Source: JABMQB01 sp963666575
GTDB lineage: Bacteria > Bacteroidota > Bacteroidia > Bacteroidales > Prolixibacteraceae
Reading direction: 5' to 3'
NCBI GenBank assembly: GCA_963666575.2
Contig: CAXXYG010000005.1
Coordinates: forward strand, 62,001 to 126,000
Length of the DNA: 64,000 bases
The translations under genes and the position numbers were made by a program. Of this stretch, positions 1 through 7,203 are shown one piece after another (within the stretch, counting starts at the first letter, position 1; each line of letters starts with the position of its first letter). The notes beneath the pieces were generated by a model. The model did not search any database. It saw only the letters and a program-made list of their open reading frames with translations, and had not been told where the DNA came from.

Positions 1-43
1 AGTCACAAAAGAAACTGTAGACTATTACAAAGAATTTAAATAA
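1..43 (+). CDS. 3' end of an upstream gene (partial)
   Basis: Frame 2 is open from the window edge to a TAA at 41-43 and reads VTKETVDYYKEFK. The stop lies 18 nt before the next start, as expected for an operon. Only 13 residues are visible, so no family can be assigned from sequence. Because the next gene is an SDR of the type found beside mannonate dehydratase, UxuA is a reasonable contextual guess, but it is not shown here. Confidence 0.45.
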   Translation, partial: VTKETVDYYKEFK

Positions 44-61
44 ACAAAAAAAACAGATTAC

Positions 62-913
62 ATGGAAAATATGTCATTTAGCGACCTGAACAATAAGGTT
101 TGTGTAATTACCGGAGGAGCTGGTGTACTTGGGTCAGAACTGGTAAAAGCCATGGCTTCGGTTGGAATAAAAATTGCTATTGCCGATATAAATAAAGAGG
201 TAGCTGAAAAAGTTGCCGCCGAAATTTCTACCCAATTTAACGCCGAAGTTATTGGTATCGAAGCCAATGTTTTAGACAAAGAATCGTTGCAAAAAGCAAA
301 ATCGGAGATCAACAAAAAACTGGGCCCTATCGATATCCTTATAAATGGTGCAGGTGGCAACAGCCCGCAAGCCACTACCAAAGTGGAACAAATGACCCCG
401 GAAAATATGGATAACCTGGAAGATACTTTCTACGGGCTTGAAATGGAAGGTTTTGATAAGGTTTTTGCCCTAAATTTTAAAGGAACATTGTTACCAACAA
501 TGGTTTTTACACAAGACATGTTAAAAAATAAAAAGGGGGTGGTATTAAATATTTCATCCATGAATTCATACAAGCCGCTCACTAAAATTCCGGCTTACTC
601 AGCTGCCAAAGCTTCCATAAATAATTTTACAGAATGGTTGGCTGTTCATTTGGCAAAAGTTGGAATTCGGGTCAACGCAATTGCTCCCGGTTTTTTTATC
701 ACCAACCAAAACCGTTTTTTGGTAATGGATGAAAAAACAGGCAATTTCTCTCCCCGCGGCCAAAAAATTGTAGATAATACACCAATGGGGAAATTTGGCG
801 ATCCCGAAGATTTACAAGGAGCTTCCTTGTTTTTATTATCTGATATTTCAAAATTTATCACAGGTATAGTTATTCCTGTCGACGGGGGATACAGTGCCTT
901 TGGAGGAGTTTAA
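62..913 (+). CDS. SDR-family oxidoreductase, likely D-mannonate/fructuronate-type sugar-acid reductase
   Basis: This is a 283-aa classical short-chain dehydrogenase/reductase. The Rossmann glycine motif TGGAGVLG is at residues 17-24, the NNAG-equivalent NGAGG at 95-99, the catalytic Ser around 165-169, and the YSAAK motif with Tyr179 and Lys183. D42 after the second beta strand suggests NAD(H) preference. An insertion at about 105-130 is longer than in minimal SDRs and resembles the group annotated as SDR-type mannonate oxidoreductase (fructuronate reductase) in Bacteroidota and Thermotoga. That substrate is inferred from this resemblance and from the neighbouring KDG-kinase-like gene. The protein is cytoplasmic, with no signal peptide. 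The next gene begins 19 nt after its stop, so the two are probably cotranscribed. The ATG at 62 is preferred over the one at 71 because it keeps the full N-terminus. Confidence 0.85.
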   Translation: MENMSFSDLNNKVCVITGGAGVLGSELVKAMASVGIKIAIADINKEVAEKVAAEISTQFNAEVIGIEANVLDKESLQKAKSEINKKLGPIDILINGAGGNSPQATTKVEQMTPENMDNLEDTFYGLEMEGFDKVFALNFKGTLLPTMVFTQDMLKNKKGVVLNISSMNSYKPLTKIPAYSAAKASINNFTEWLAVHLAKVGIRVNAIAPGFFITNQNRFLVMDEKTGNFSPRGQKIVDNTPMGKFGDPEDLQGASLFLLSDISKFITGIVIPVDGGYSAFGGV

Positions 914-932
914 AAACTAAAATCTAACTATA

Positions 933-2330
933 ATGAAAAGACGAGACTTTCTAGCAACAACAGGTGCAGCCGTAGCCGGATCCGTTTTAACTAATCCAGT
1001 AAGTGCTTCTGTTAGCAGTTTAACTAAAAAACGAGTTGTTTTAGTCGGAACCGGTATACGCGGAACTTCCTTTTGGGGCCGCAATATTCAACGCCAATAT
1101 GCCGACCTTGTTGAATTTGTGGGTTTATGTGATGTTAACCCCGGGAGATTGGAATTTGCTAAAAAATACATCGGCATTAATTGCCCCGTATTCACCAATT
1201 TTGATGAAATGATGGTGAAAGTAAAACCTGACATGGTGATGGTAACTACCGTTGACTCAACACATCACGAGTTTATCATTAAAGGGCTTGAATACGGCGC
1301 TCAGGTTTTAACCGAAAAACCAATGACCACTGATGAAGACAAATGCCAGGCAATTTTGGATGCTGAAAAAAAAGCAGGTAAAAAAGTTATCGTTGGATTT
1401 AATTACCGTTATGGAACCCAACCAACAAAGATCAAAGAATTATTGGAGGAAAATGTGATTGGAAAAATGACCTCGGTTGATTTTCATTGGTACTTAAATA
1501 CGTATCATGGTGCTTCATATTTCCGCCGCTGGCACGGACATAAAAACAAAGGAGGTTCATTGTTGGTTCATAAAGCCACGCACCACTTTGATTTATTAAA
1601 CTGGTACATTAACTCCGATCCGGTTGAGGTATTTGCTTATGGCGACCTGGAACATTATGGCAAAAATAATAAATTCCGTGGTGCCAATTGCCGTCAATGT
1701 GCTTATACAAAACAATGTAAGTTTTATTGGGACATCACAAAAGACAAACACTTGATGGACCTTTATGCAAATAATGAAATTTACGATGGATATATTCGTG
1801 ATAACTGCTTGTGGCGTGAAAGTATTGATATTTACGATAAAATGGCAGTTCAGATAAAATATGCCAACAACGTACAGGTAAGTTATTCATTAACTACTTA
1901 TTCGCCGTACGAAGGGTGGCGAATTGCTTTTAATGGTATGGACGGAAGATTGGATTCATGGCAGGATATTCCATGGCGGACTGACGAACAGGTTAATCAA
2001 GCCGAATTGCATGCCCAGGAAATGAAACAAGGCGAAAAAGACATTGAAAAAGAATTTAACGAAATAGTCGTCATGAAAAACTGGAACGACTATAAGTTGC
2101 ATAAGGTGTCAAAAGCAGGTGGCGGCCATGGAGGTGGTGATGTCCGCCTTCAGGATAAAATATTTAGAAACCCTGATATGGCTGACCCTTTAAAACATTC
2201 GGCAGGTACTCGCGATGGAGCAATGGCATGTTTGATTGGTATTGCTGCGCGTAAATCAATTGAAGAAAAACGAGCTGTGAAAATTGAAGAATTAACAGAT
2301 ATAAAACCTCACTTGACAAGAGGATTATAA
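933..2330 (+). CDS. Tat-exported Gfo/Idh/MocA-family oxidoreductase
   Basis: A 465-aa NAD(P)-dependent sugar oxidoreductase. It starts with a twin-arginine leader (MKRRDFLATTGAAVAGS), which indicates export of a folded, probably cofactor-loaded protein. The Rossmann motif GTGIRG lies near residues 39-44, the signature EKP at 128-130, and a GG...H...D active-site-like segment at 207-220. Unusually it carries Cys253-x2-Cys256-x5-Cys262, plus Cys292, in the C-terminal domain, a possible metal site. Family members oxidise or reduce cyclic sugars, inositols or sugar acids; the substrate cannot be read from sequence. It sits directly behind the SDR gene and ahead of the kinase, so a role in the same carbohydrate pathway is likely, probably with a periplasmic step. 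Confidence 0.85.
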   Translation: MKRRDFLATTGAAVAGSVLTNPVSASVSSLTKKRVVLVGTGIRGTSFWGRNIQRQYADLVEFVGLCDVNPGRLEFAKKYIGINCPVFTNFDEMMVKVKPDMVMVTTVDSTHHEFIIKGLEYGAQVLTEKPMTTDEDKCQAILDAEKKAGKKVIVGFNYRYGTQPTKIKELLEENVIGKMTSVDFHWYLNTYHGASYFRRWHGHKNKGGSLLVHKATHHFDLLNWYINSDPVEVFAYGDLEHYGKNNKFRGANCRQCAYTKQCKFYWDITKDKHLMDLYANNEIYDGYIRDNCLWRESIDIYDKMAVQIKYANNVQVSYSLTTYSPYEGWRIAFNGMDGRLDSWQDIPWRTDEQVNQAELHAQEMKQGEKDIEKEFNEIVVMKNWNDYKLHKVSKAGGGHGGGDVRLQDKIFRNPDMADPLKHSAGTRDGAMACLIGIAARKSIEEKRAVKIEELTDIKPHLTRGL

Positions 2331-2342
2331 AATTTAAGAAAT

Positions 2343-2365
2343 AAAGCCGGATTTTTTTCGGCTTT
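2343..2365 (+). terminator. Stem-loop after the Gfo gene
   Basis: AAAGCCG (2343-2349) pairs perfectly with CGGCTTT (2359-2365) around a T-rich loop. It begins 12 nt after the stop of the oxidoreductase gene. No strong U-tract follows, so it may act as an attenuating hairpin or an RNA end stabiliser, not a full terminator. Confidence 0.45.
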
Positions 2366-2375
2366 AAATTATTTC

Positions 2376-2424
2376 AATTCCGTTAGCGCACCCGAAGGAA
2401 TTATAATAAACGTTATACGGAATT
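2376..2424. promoter_or_regulatory. Inverted repeat upstream of the sugar kinase
   Basis: AATTCCGT at 2376-2383 is repeated inverted as ACGGAATT at 2417-2424, with 33 nt between. It lies about 55 nt before the kinase start, in the only sizeable gap of the sugar-acid locus, so it could be an operator or part of a promoter region. No regulator gene is adjacent, and the assignment rests only on symmetry and position. Confidence 0.3.
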
Positions 2425-2478
2425 AAAGGTATAATTTGTTAAAAAATAAGGTAGATTAATAATTAAATTCTCAGGAAC

Positions 2479-3558
2479 ATGAGTTTAGAACTGAAAAGAG
2501 GCTGTAAATATTCGATGGTAGTACCCACAAGTATGGGCGTTCGGATTACACCCATAAATGGACAACCTGTGCATAGCAGCGATACTTTTAAAATGCAGGC
2601 AACCAGCGCCGAAACCAATGTTGCAAGTATTTCTTCCTTCCTTGGACTTCCGGTAAAAGTTTTGACCACATTTGTAAAAGGAAGCCCAATTGCCCAAATC
2701 ATAAAAAGTAACCTACGAAGTCGTCACATGGAATACGAAGGCCCCGAGGTAGAACAAGGAAATCCATGGGGTTACCGCCACCAGTTTAACATTGCCGATA
2801 GTGGTTACGGCTCACGTGGCCCACGTGTACAAAACGACCGTGCCGGGGAAGTAGGACGTACTTTAAATGTAAAAGATTTCGACCTTGAACGTATTTTTGG
2901 TGAAGAAGGTGTTCAAATTGTGCACCTTTCAGGCTTAATTGCAGCCCTTTCGCCCGAAACAAGTACATTTTGCCTTGAAATTGCCAGGGCCGCTAAAAAA
3001 CATGGCACGCGCATTTCATTCGACCTGAATTACCGTGCATCATTTTGGGTAGGAAGAGAAAAAGAATTACACGATAATTTTAAGGAAATTGCATCTGTAT
3101 CTGATATTCTAATTGGAAACGAAGAAGATTTCCAACTTTGCCTTGGTATTGAAGGACCCGAAGCCGGTGGTGAAGGTATTCAATCAAAAATCGAAGGATT
3201 TAAAGAAATGATTAGCCGCGTGAAACAAACATTCCCAAATGCCTCGGTTTTTGCAACAACTCTTCGCGAAGTTGTAAGCGTAAATGAACACCTGTGGGGT
3301 GCAATTATGCTTGAAGGCAATACCTGGCAAGTAATAGAACCACGTTCAATAACTATTCTCGATCGTATTGGTGGTGGCGATGGTTTTGTTGGTGGTTTAT
3401 TGTACAGTATTCTCAAAGGTTGGGCGCCCGAAAAATGGCCACAATTTGGATGGGCTACAGGAGCAATGGCAACCACCTTCCTCACCGACTATGCACAGCC
3501 TGCCGACGAAGATATGGTTTGGAGTATCTGGGAAGGAAATGCGCGCGTTAAACGATAA
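2479..3558 (+). CDS. PfkB-family carbohydrate kinase, 2-dehydro-3-deoxygluconate kinase-like
   Basis: A 359-aa ribokinase-fold kinase. The PfkB signature 2 appears as DRIGGGDGF at residues 295-303, with Asp301 as catalytic base. FDLNYR at 181-186 is typical of KDG kinases and their relatives. The substrate-side N-terminus (about 33-60, with an ETN-like segment) is also in place. KDG kinase phosphorylates 2-dehydro-3-deoxy-D-gluconate to KDPG at the end of the uronate/mannonate branch, which fits the SDR gene upstream and the LarA-like gene downstream. Gluconate or another aldonate is an alternative substrate. The length is slightly above the usual 310-345 aa. ATG at 2479 follows a weak purine-rich stretch. 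The protein is cytoplasmic. Confidence 0.82.
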   Translation: MSLELKRGCKYSMVVPTSMGVRITPINGQPVHSSDTFKMQATSAETNVASISSFLGLPVKVLTTFVKGSPIAQIIKSNLRSRHMEYEGPEVEQGNPWGYRHQFNIADSGYGSRGPRVQNDRAGEVGRTLNVKDFDLERIFGEEGVQIVHLSGLIAALSPETSTFCLEIARAAKKHGTRISFDLNYRASFWVGREKELHDNFKEIASVSDILIGNEEDFQLCLGIEGPEAGGEGIQSKIEGFKEMISRVKQTFPNASVFATTLREVVSVNEHLWGAIMLEGNTWQVIEPRSITILDRIGGGDGFVGGLLYSILKGWAPEKWPQFGWATGAMATTFLTDYAQPADEDMVWSIWEGNARVKR

Positions 3559-3570
3559 ATACAAGTTGGC

Positions 3571-3616
3571 AGTGTTCAATAGTCAATTGACAAATGAATA
3601 CTGAACGTTGAACACT
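3571..3616. repeat. Inverted repeat AGTGTTCA/TGAACACT
   Basis: AGTGTTCA (3571-3578) is matched by TGAACACT (3609-3616) in the 70-nt gap before the LarA-like gene. The sequence between is rich in related TGAA/TTCA words. Short palindromic patches of this style occur in many Bacteroidota intergenic regions. No U-tract follows, so a terminator is not indicated. Confidence 0.4.
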
Positions 3617-3628
3617 GAATACTAAAAT

Positions 3629-4915
3629 ATGATATACTACGAAAAAGGCTCTCCAACTACAATACTTTCTGCCCCCGACCTAAAACAAGGAATGCTTGAA
3701 GCGTTCGAAAAAATGGGTCAAAAGCAAAAAGTATTGGCAATACCTCCCGATTATACACGGTTACCGTCGCGAGCCGGTGAATTGACCGAAATCTCGTGGG
3801 AATATTATGGCGATAAACTGACTGATATTCTTCCGGCATTGGGAACGCATACTCCTATGACTGATCCTCAAATAAGCCACATGTTTGGGAAAACTCCCCG
3901 GAAATTGTTCCGTGACCACGATTGGCGCAATGATGTAATTACGCTGGGTGAAGTTCCTGCTGAATTTATTAAAAAAGTTTCGGAAGGGGCTGTTAATTAT
4001 ACCTGGCCGGCACAAGTCAATAAACTGTTGGTTGAAGGCAATTTCGATTTAATACTTTCTTTGGGACAAGTTGTTCCACACGAAGTAGTGGGAATGGCCA
4101 ACTACAACAAAAATATTTTTGTAGGAACAGGTGGTTCCGAAGGCATAAATAAAAGCCATTATATTGGGGCGGCTTACGGAATGGAAAAAATGATGGGCCG
4201 TGCCGACACGCCTGTCCGTAAGGTGTTTAATTATGCCTCGGAAAATTTTTCAAATCACCTGCCAATTGTTTATGTACAAACAGTGGTTGGCCTTAATAAA
4301 AAAGGCGAATTACAAACGTATGGATTGTTTATTGGCGACGATTTTGATGTATTCGATAGGGCTGCCAAATTATCCTTACAAGTCAATTTTGAAATGGTGG
4401 ACAAACCACTTAAAAAAGTTATTGTTTGGCTCGACCCATCCGAATTTAAAAGCACATGGCTTGGTAACAAAAGTGTGTATCGCACGCGCATGGCATTGGC
4501 CGATGAAGGTGAATTGATTGTTTTGGCTCCGGCATTAAAGGAATTTGGTGAGGATAAACAAATTGATTTATTGATTCGAAAATATGGCTACTTTGGAACT
4601 CCTCACACCCTAAAATTAGTTAAAAACAATGAGGACCTTAGGAACAATTTAGGGGCAGCTGCTCACTTAATCCATGGTTCTTCTGAAGGAAGGTTTAGTA
4701 TCACCTATTGCCCTGGAAAAGAGCCCGAAAACCTCACCAAAGAAGAAATATTAAGTGTAGGTTTTGAATATGCTGATATTGAAGAAGTGATGAAAAAATA
4801 CGATCCGAAAAAACTAAAGGATGGTTTTAATACTATGCCAGATGGCGAAGAGGTTTTTTATATTTCAAATCCGGCAATTGGCCTTTGGGCTTTTAAAGAC
4901 AGGTTTGAGTATTAA
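3629..4915 (+). CDS. LarA-superfamily nickel-pincer racemase/epimerase
   Basis: A 428-aa member of the LarA (DUF2088) superfamily, whose enzymes racemise or epimerise alpha-hydroxyacids using a nickel-pincer nucleotide (NPN). The key residues of Lactobacillus LarA can be matched with the right spacing: Asp41-x-x-Arg44 (DYTR), His74 in GTHTPM, His151 in PHEVVG, Lys161 ten residues later (the pincer-tethering Lys) and His177 sixteen residues after that (the nickel ligand). It is therefore probably active rather than a degenerate homologue. Given the SDR, KDG-kinase-like and Gnd genes beside it, a sugar-acid 2-epimerase (for example D-gluconate/D-mannonate) is more likely than lactate racemase. 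The pincer synthesis genes larB, larC and larE are not in the window. Plain lactate racemisation remains possible. Confidence 0.8.
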   Translation: MIYYEKGSPTTILSAPDLKQGMLEAFEKMGQKQKVLAIPPDYTRLPSRAGELTEISWEYYGDKLTDILPALGTHTPMTDPQISHMFGKTPRKLFRDHDWRNDVITLGEVPAEFIKKVSEGAVNYTWPAQVNKLLVEGNFDLILSLGQVVPHEVVGMANYNKNIFVGTGGSEGINKSHYIGAAYGMEKMMGRADTPVRKVFNYASENFSNHLPIVYVQTVVGLNKKGELQTYGLFIGDDFDVFDRAAKLSLQVNFEMVDKPLKKVIVWLDPSEFKSTWLGNKSVYRTRMALADEGELIVLAPALKEFGEDKQIDLLIRKYGYFGTPHTLKLVKNNEDLRNNLGAAAHLIHGSSEGRFSITYCPGKEPENLTKEEILSVGFEYADIEEVMKKYDPKKLKDGFNTMPDGEEVFYISNPAIGLWAFKDRFEY

Positions 4916-4949
4916 TTATTTGGCTCAAATCAAAAATCACAATTCAAAA

Positions 4950-5936
4950 ATGGAAATCCACTGGGGAATAATAGGTGTAGGCGATGTAACTGAGGTAAAA
5001 AGCGGACCGGCTTTTTACAAATCAAATCATTCAAAACTGGTAGCAGTTATGCGTCGTAATGCTGAAAAAGCAGCCGATTATGCACAGCGACACAACGTTC
5101 CAAAATGGTATTCAGATGCTAGTAAACTGATTAATGATCCTGAGGTAAACGCTATTTACATTGCTACACCTCCCGACTCACATGCCAGCTATGCCATTCA
5201 GGCAATGAAAGCAGGAAAACCGGTGTATGTTGAAAAACCAATGGCTCGTAATTACGCTGAATGCCTCGAAATGTTAAAAGTTTCAGAAAAAACCGGAATG
5301 CCATTATTTGTTGCTTATTACAGGCGAACATTACCAGCATTCCTGAAAGTAAAAGAGCTGATAGATGATGGTATTATTGGTAAACCATTGATGGTAAATA
5401 TCAAATTATTTAAAGCCGCCAACGAAAAAAACCAATCGCAGGAAGAAATGCACTGGCATGTTTTTCCAGAAATAGGTGGAGCCGGCTATTTTTTTGATTT
5501 GGCATCGCACCAGTTCGATTTCCTTGATTTTATGCTGGGACCTATAAAAGAAGCCAATGGGTTTGCAACCAATCGGGCAGGATTATATCCGGCGGAAGAT
5601 ACAGTTTCTGGAAGCTGGCTGCATGAATCAGGAGTTGTTGGCACCGGCAGTTGGTGTTTTATTACCGATGAATCAAATGAAGTGGATTCCATAAAAATAG
5701 TTGGTGAAAAAGGGCAGATTAATTTACCCTGTTTTATCCATGGCGATGTAAAACTAACAACCAACAAAGGAAAAATTTCTTATTCGTTTAATAATCCGGA
5801 ACATATTTCTCAAAATCTGGTACAACAGGTTGTGGATGACCTTCGTGGTAACGAAAAATGTATCAGTACTGGAAAATCAGCCGCCCGAACAAATTGGGTT
5901 CTTGATCAAATGGTTAAAAATTATTATTCAGAATAA
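4950..5936 (+). CDS. Cytoplasmic Gfo/Idh/MocA-family oxidoreductase
   Basis: A 328-aa NAD(P)-dependent oxidoreductase. The Rossmann motif GIIGVGDV is at residues 6-13, TPPDSH at 73-78, the family signature EKP at 95-97, and a GGAGYFFDLASHQFD active-site segment near 175-190 with the conserved Asp and His. The ATG at 4950 is chosen because it starts right at the first Rossmann strand; further upstream, in-frame codons overlap the previous gene and give an implausible extension. The gap to the LarA-like gene is 34 nt, so one transcript is likely. Unlike the first Gfo protein of the locus it has no export signal and is of normal length. Its role may be oxidation or reduction of a sugar or sugar acid; the exact substrate is unknown. 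Confidence 0.85.
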   Translation: MEIHWGIIGVGDVTEVKSGPAFYKSNHSKLVAVMRRNAEKAADYAQRHNVPKWYSDASKLINDPEVNAIYIATPPDSHASYAIQAMKAGKPVYVEKPMARNYAECLEMLKVSEKTGMPLFVAYYRRTLPAFLKVKELIDDGIIGKPLMVNIKLFKAANEKNQSQEEMHWHVFPEIGGAGYFFDLASHQFDFLDFMLGPIKEANGFATNRAGLYPAEDTVSGSWLHESGVVGTGSWCFITDESNEVDSIKIVGEKGQINLPCFIHGDVKLTTNKGKISYSFNNPEHISQNLVQQVVDDLRGNEKCISTGKSAARTNWVLDQMVKNYYSE

Positions 5937-6014
5937 AAAATATTTAATATAACAAATAAAGTATCAGTCTTTTTTATATCATTAAGTATAAAATTAACCT
6001 GATTACAAAATAAA

Positions 6015-7142
6015 ATGAAAATTATAATCGACGATAAAATCCCATATATTAAAGGCGCTTTTGAACCTTTTGCCGAAGTTATTTACCTTCCGGGAGGAAA
6101 AACAACACCCGAAATAGTAAAAAATGCCGACGCCCTGATTACCCGGACCCGGACCATTTGCGACGAAAACCTATTAGCCGGTTCTTCGGTAAAATTTATT
6201 GCTACAGCAACCATTGGATTTGACCATATTGATACAGAATTTTGCAAAAAAAACGGCATTAAATGGACCAACGCTCCCGGATGTAATTCCGAAAGTGTGA
6301 ACCAATACATAGCTTCTGCCCTATTTTCGTATGCTTTGCGAAAAAGGTTAAAACTGATAGACATGACTATTGGAATAGTTGGTGTTGGCAATGTAGGTTC
6401 GAAAGTAGCGCATTCTTGTAAAGCTATTGGAATGAAGGTTTTATTAAACGACCCACCACGCCAAAGAGCTGAAGGCACATCTTTATTTACTGATATCGAA
6501 ACAATTAAAAAGGAAGCCGATATTATTACCTTTCATGTCCCGTTAAATTACAACGGAATTGATCAAACATACCATCTTGGTGATGAAACTTTTTTTCAAA
6601 ACCTGGAAAAAAACCCGTTAATAATTAACACCTGCCGAGGTGAAGTTATCGATACTGAATCGGTGTACAATGCTCTGGAGGCAGGTGACATTGTTGGTTT
6701 TATTGCCGATTGTTGGGAATGCGAACCCGATATCGACCCGGAACTTCTAAACTTTGTGGAATATGGAACTCCCCACATTGCCGGCTATTCAAAAGATGGG
6801 AAAGCCAACGGTACCAAAATGAGTGTTCAGGCTATAAGCCGGTTTTTTAACTTGGGAATCGACAACTGGGAACCTTCTGGAATTGAAGAACCCGCCAACC
6901 CAATAATAACTATTGATGGTTCTCAAAGACGAGAAGAATCGATTATTGCTGAAGCAGTAATATCAACCTACGATATCGAAAATGACGACGATGCACTCCG
7001 CGAGGCTCCTCACCTATTTGAAAAACTCAGAGGCGATTATCCGGTCAGACGAGAGTTTGGATCGTATACTGTTAAAGCTGTTAATGTGGCAAATGGAACA
7101 TTGGAGAAATTAAGGAAATTAGGATTTACTGTAGGAAAATAA
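6015..7142 (+). CDS. pdxB: 4-phosphoerythronate dehydrogenase
   Basis: This 375-aa D-2-hydroxyacid dehydrogenase oxidises 4-phospho-D-erythronate to 2-oxo-3-hydroxy-4-phosphobutanoate in the DXP-dependent pathway to pyridoxal phosphate. The NAD-binding motif GVGNVG is at residues 123-128. The catalytic triad is Arg208 (NTCRGEVID), Glu237 (WECEPD) and His254 (TPHIAGYS). The C-terminal 90 residues form the PdxB dimerisation domain that separates PdxB from SerA and other family members. It sits in the same orientation between the Gfo gene and gnd. As erythronate-4-phosphate derives from pentose phosphate intermediates, the pairing with gnd is metabolically sensible. It is cytoplasmic. The length and catalytic positions match E. 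coli PdxB closely. Confidence 0.92.
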   Translation: MKIIIDDKIPYIKGAFEPFAEVIYLPGGKTTPEIVKNADALITRTRTICDENLLAGSSVKFIATATIGFDHIDTEFCKKNGIKWTNAPGCNSESVNQYIASALFSYALRKRLKLIDMTIGIVGVGNVGSKVAHSCKAIGMKVLLNDPPRQRAEGTSLFTDIETIKKEADIITFHVPLNYNGIDQTYHLGDETFFQNLEKNPLIINTCRGEVIDTESVYNALEAGDIVGFIADCWECEPDIDPELLNFVEYGTPHIAGYSKDGKANGTKMSVQAISRFFNLGIDNWEPSGIEEPANPIITIDGSQRREESIIAEAVISTYDIENDDDALREAPHLFEKLRGDYPVRREFGSYTVKAVNVANGTLEKLRKLGFTVGK

Positions 7143-7145
7143 TTA

Positions 7146-7169
7146 TCATTCCTGCTTTTGCAGGAATGA
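7146..7169. repeat. Perfect 10-bp hairpin between pdxB and gnd
   Basis: TCATTCCTGC (7146-7155) and GCAGGAATGA (7160-7169) form a perfect stem with a TTTT loop. It lies 4 nt after the pdxB stop and lacks a U-tract. The core resembles the TCATTCCxGC...GCxGGAATGA palindromes found dispersed in many bacterial genomes, so it could be a REP-like unit. It could also act as an RNA-stabilising hairpin within a pdxB-gnd transcript. Confidence 0.6.
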
Positions 7170-7203
7170 CATAAATAAACAAACATAAAAATCAATTTAT
7201 ATA

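Noticed and set aside
4821..4949. Upstream ATG extension of the second Gfo protein
   Set aside because: It overlaps the LarA-like gene by about 95 nt and adds a non-homologous tail ahead of the Rossmann fold.
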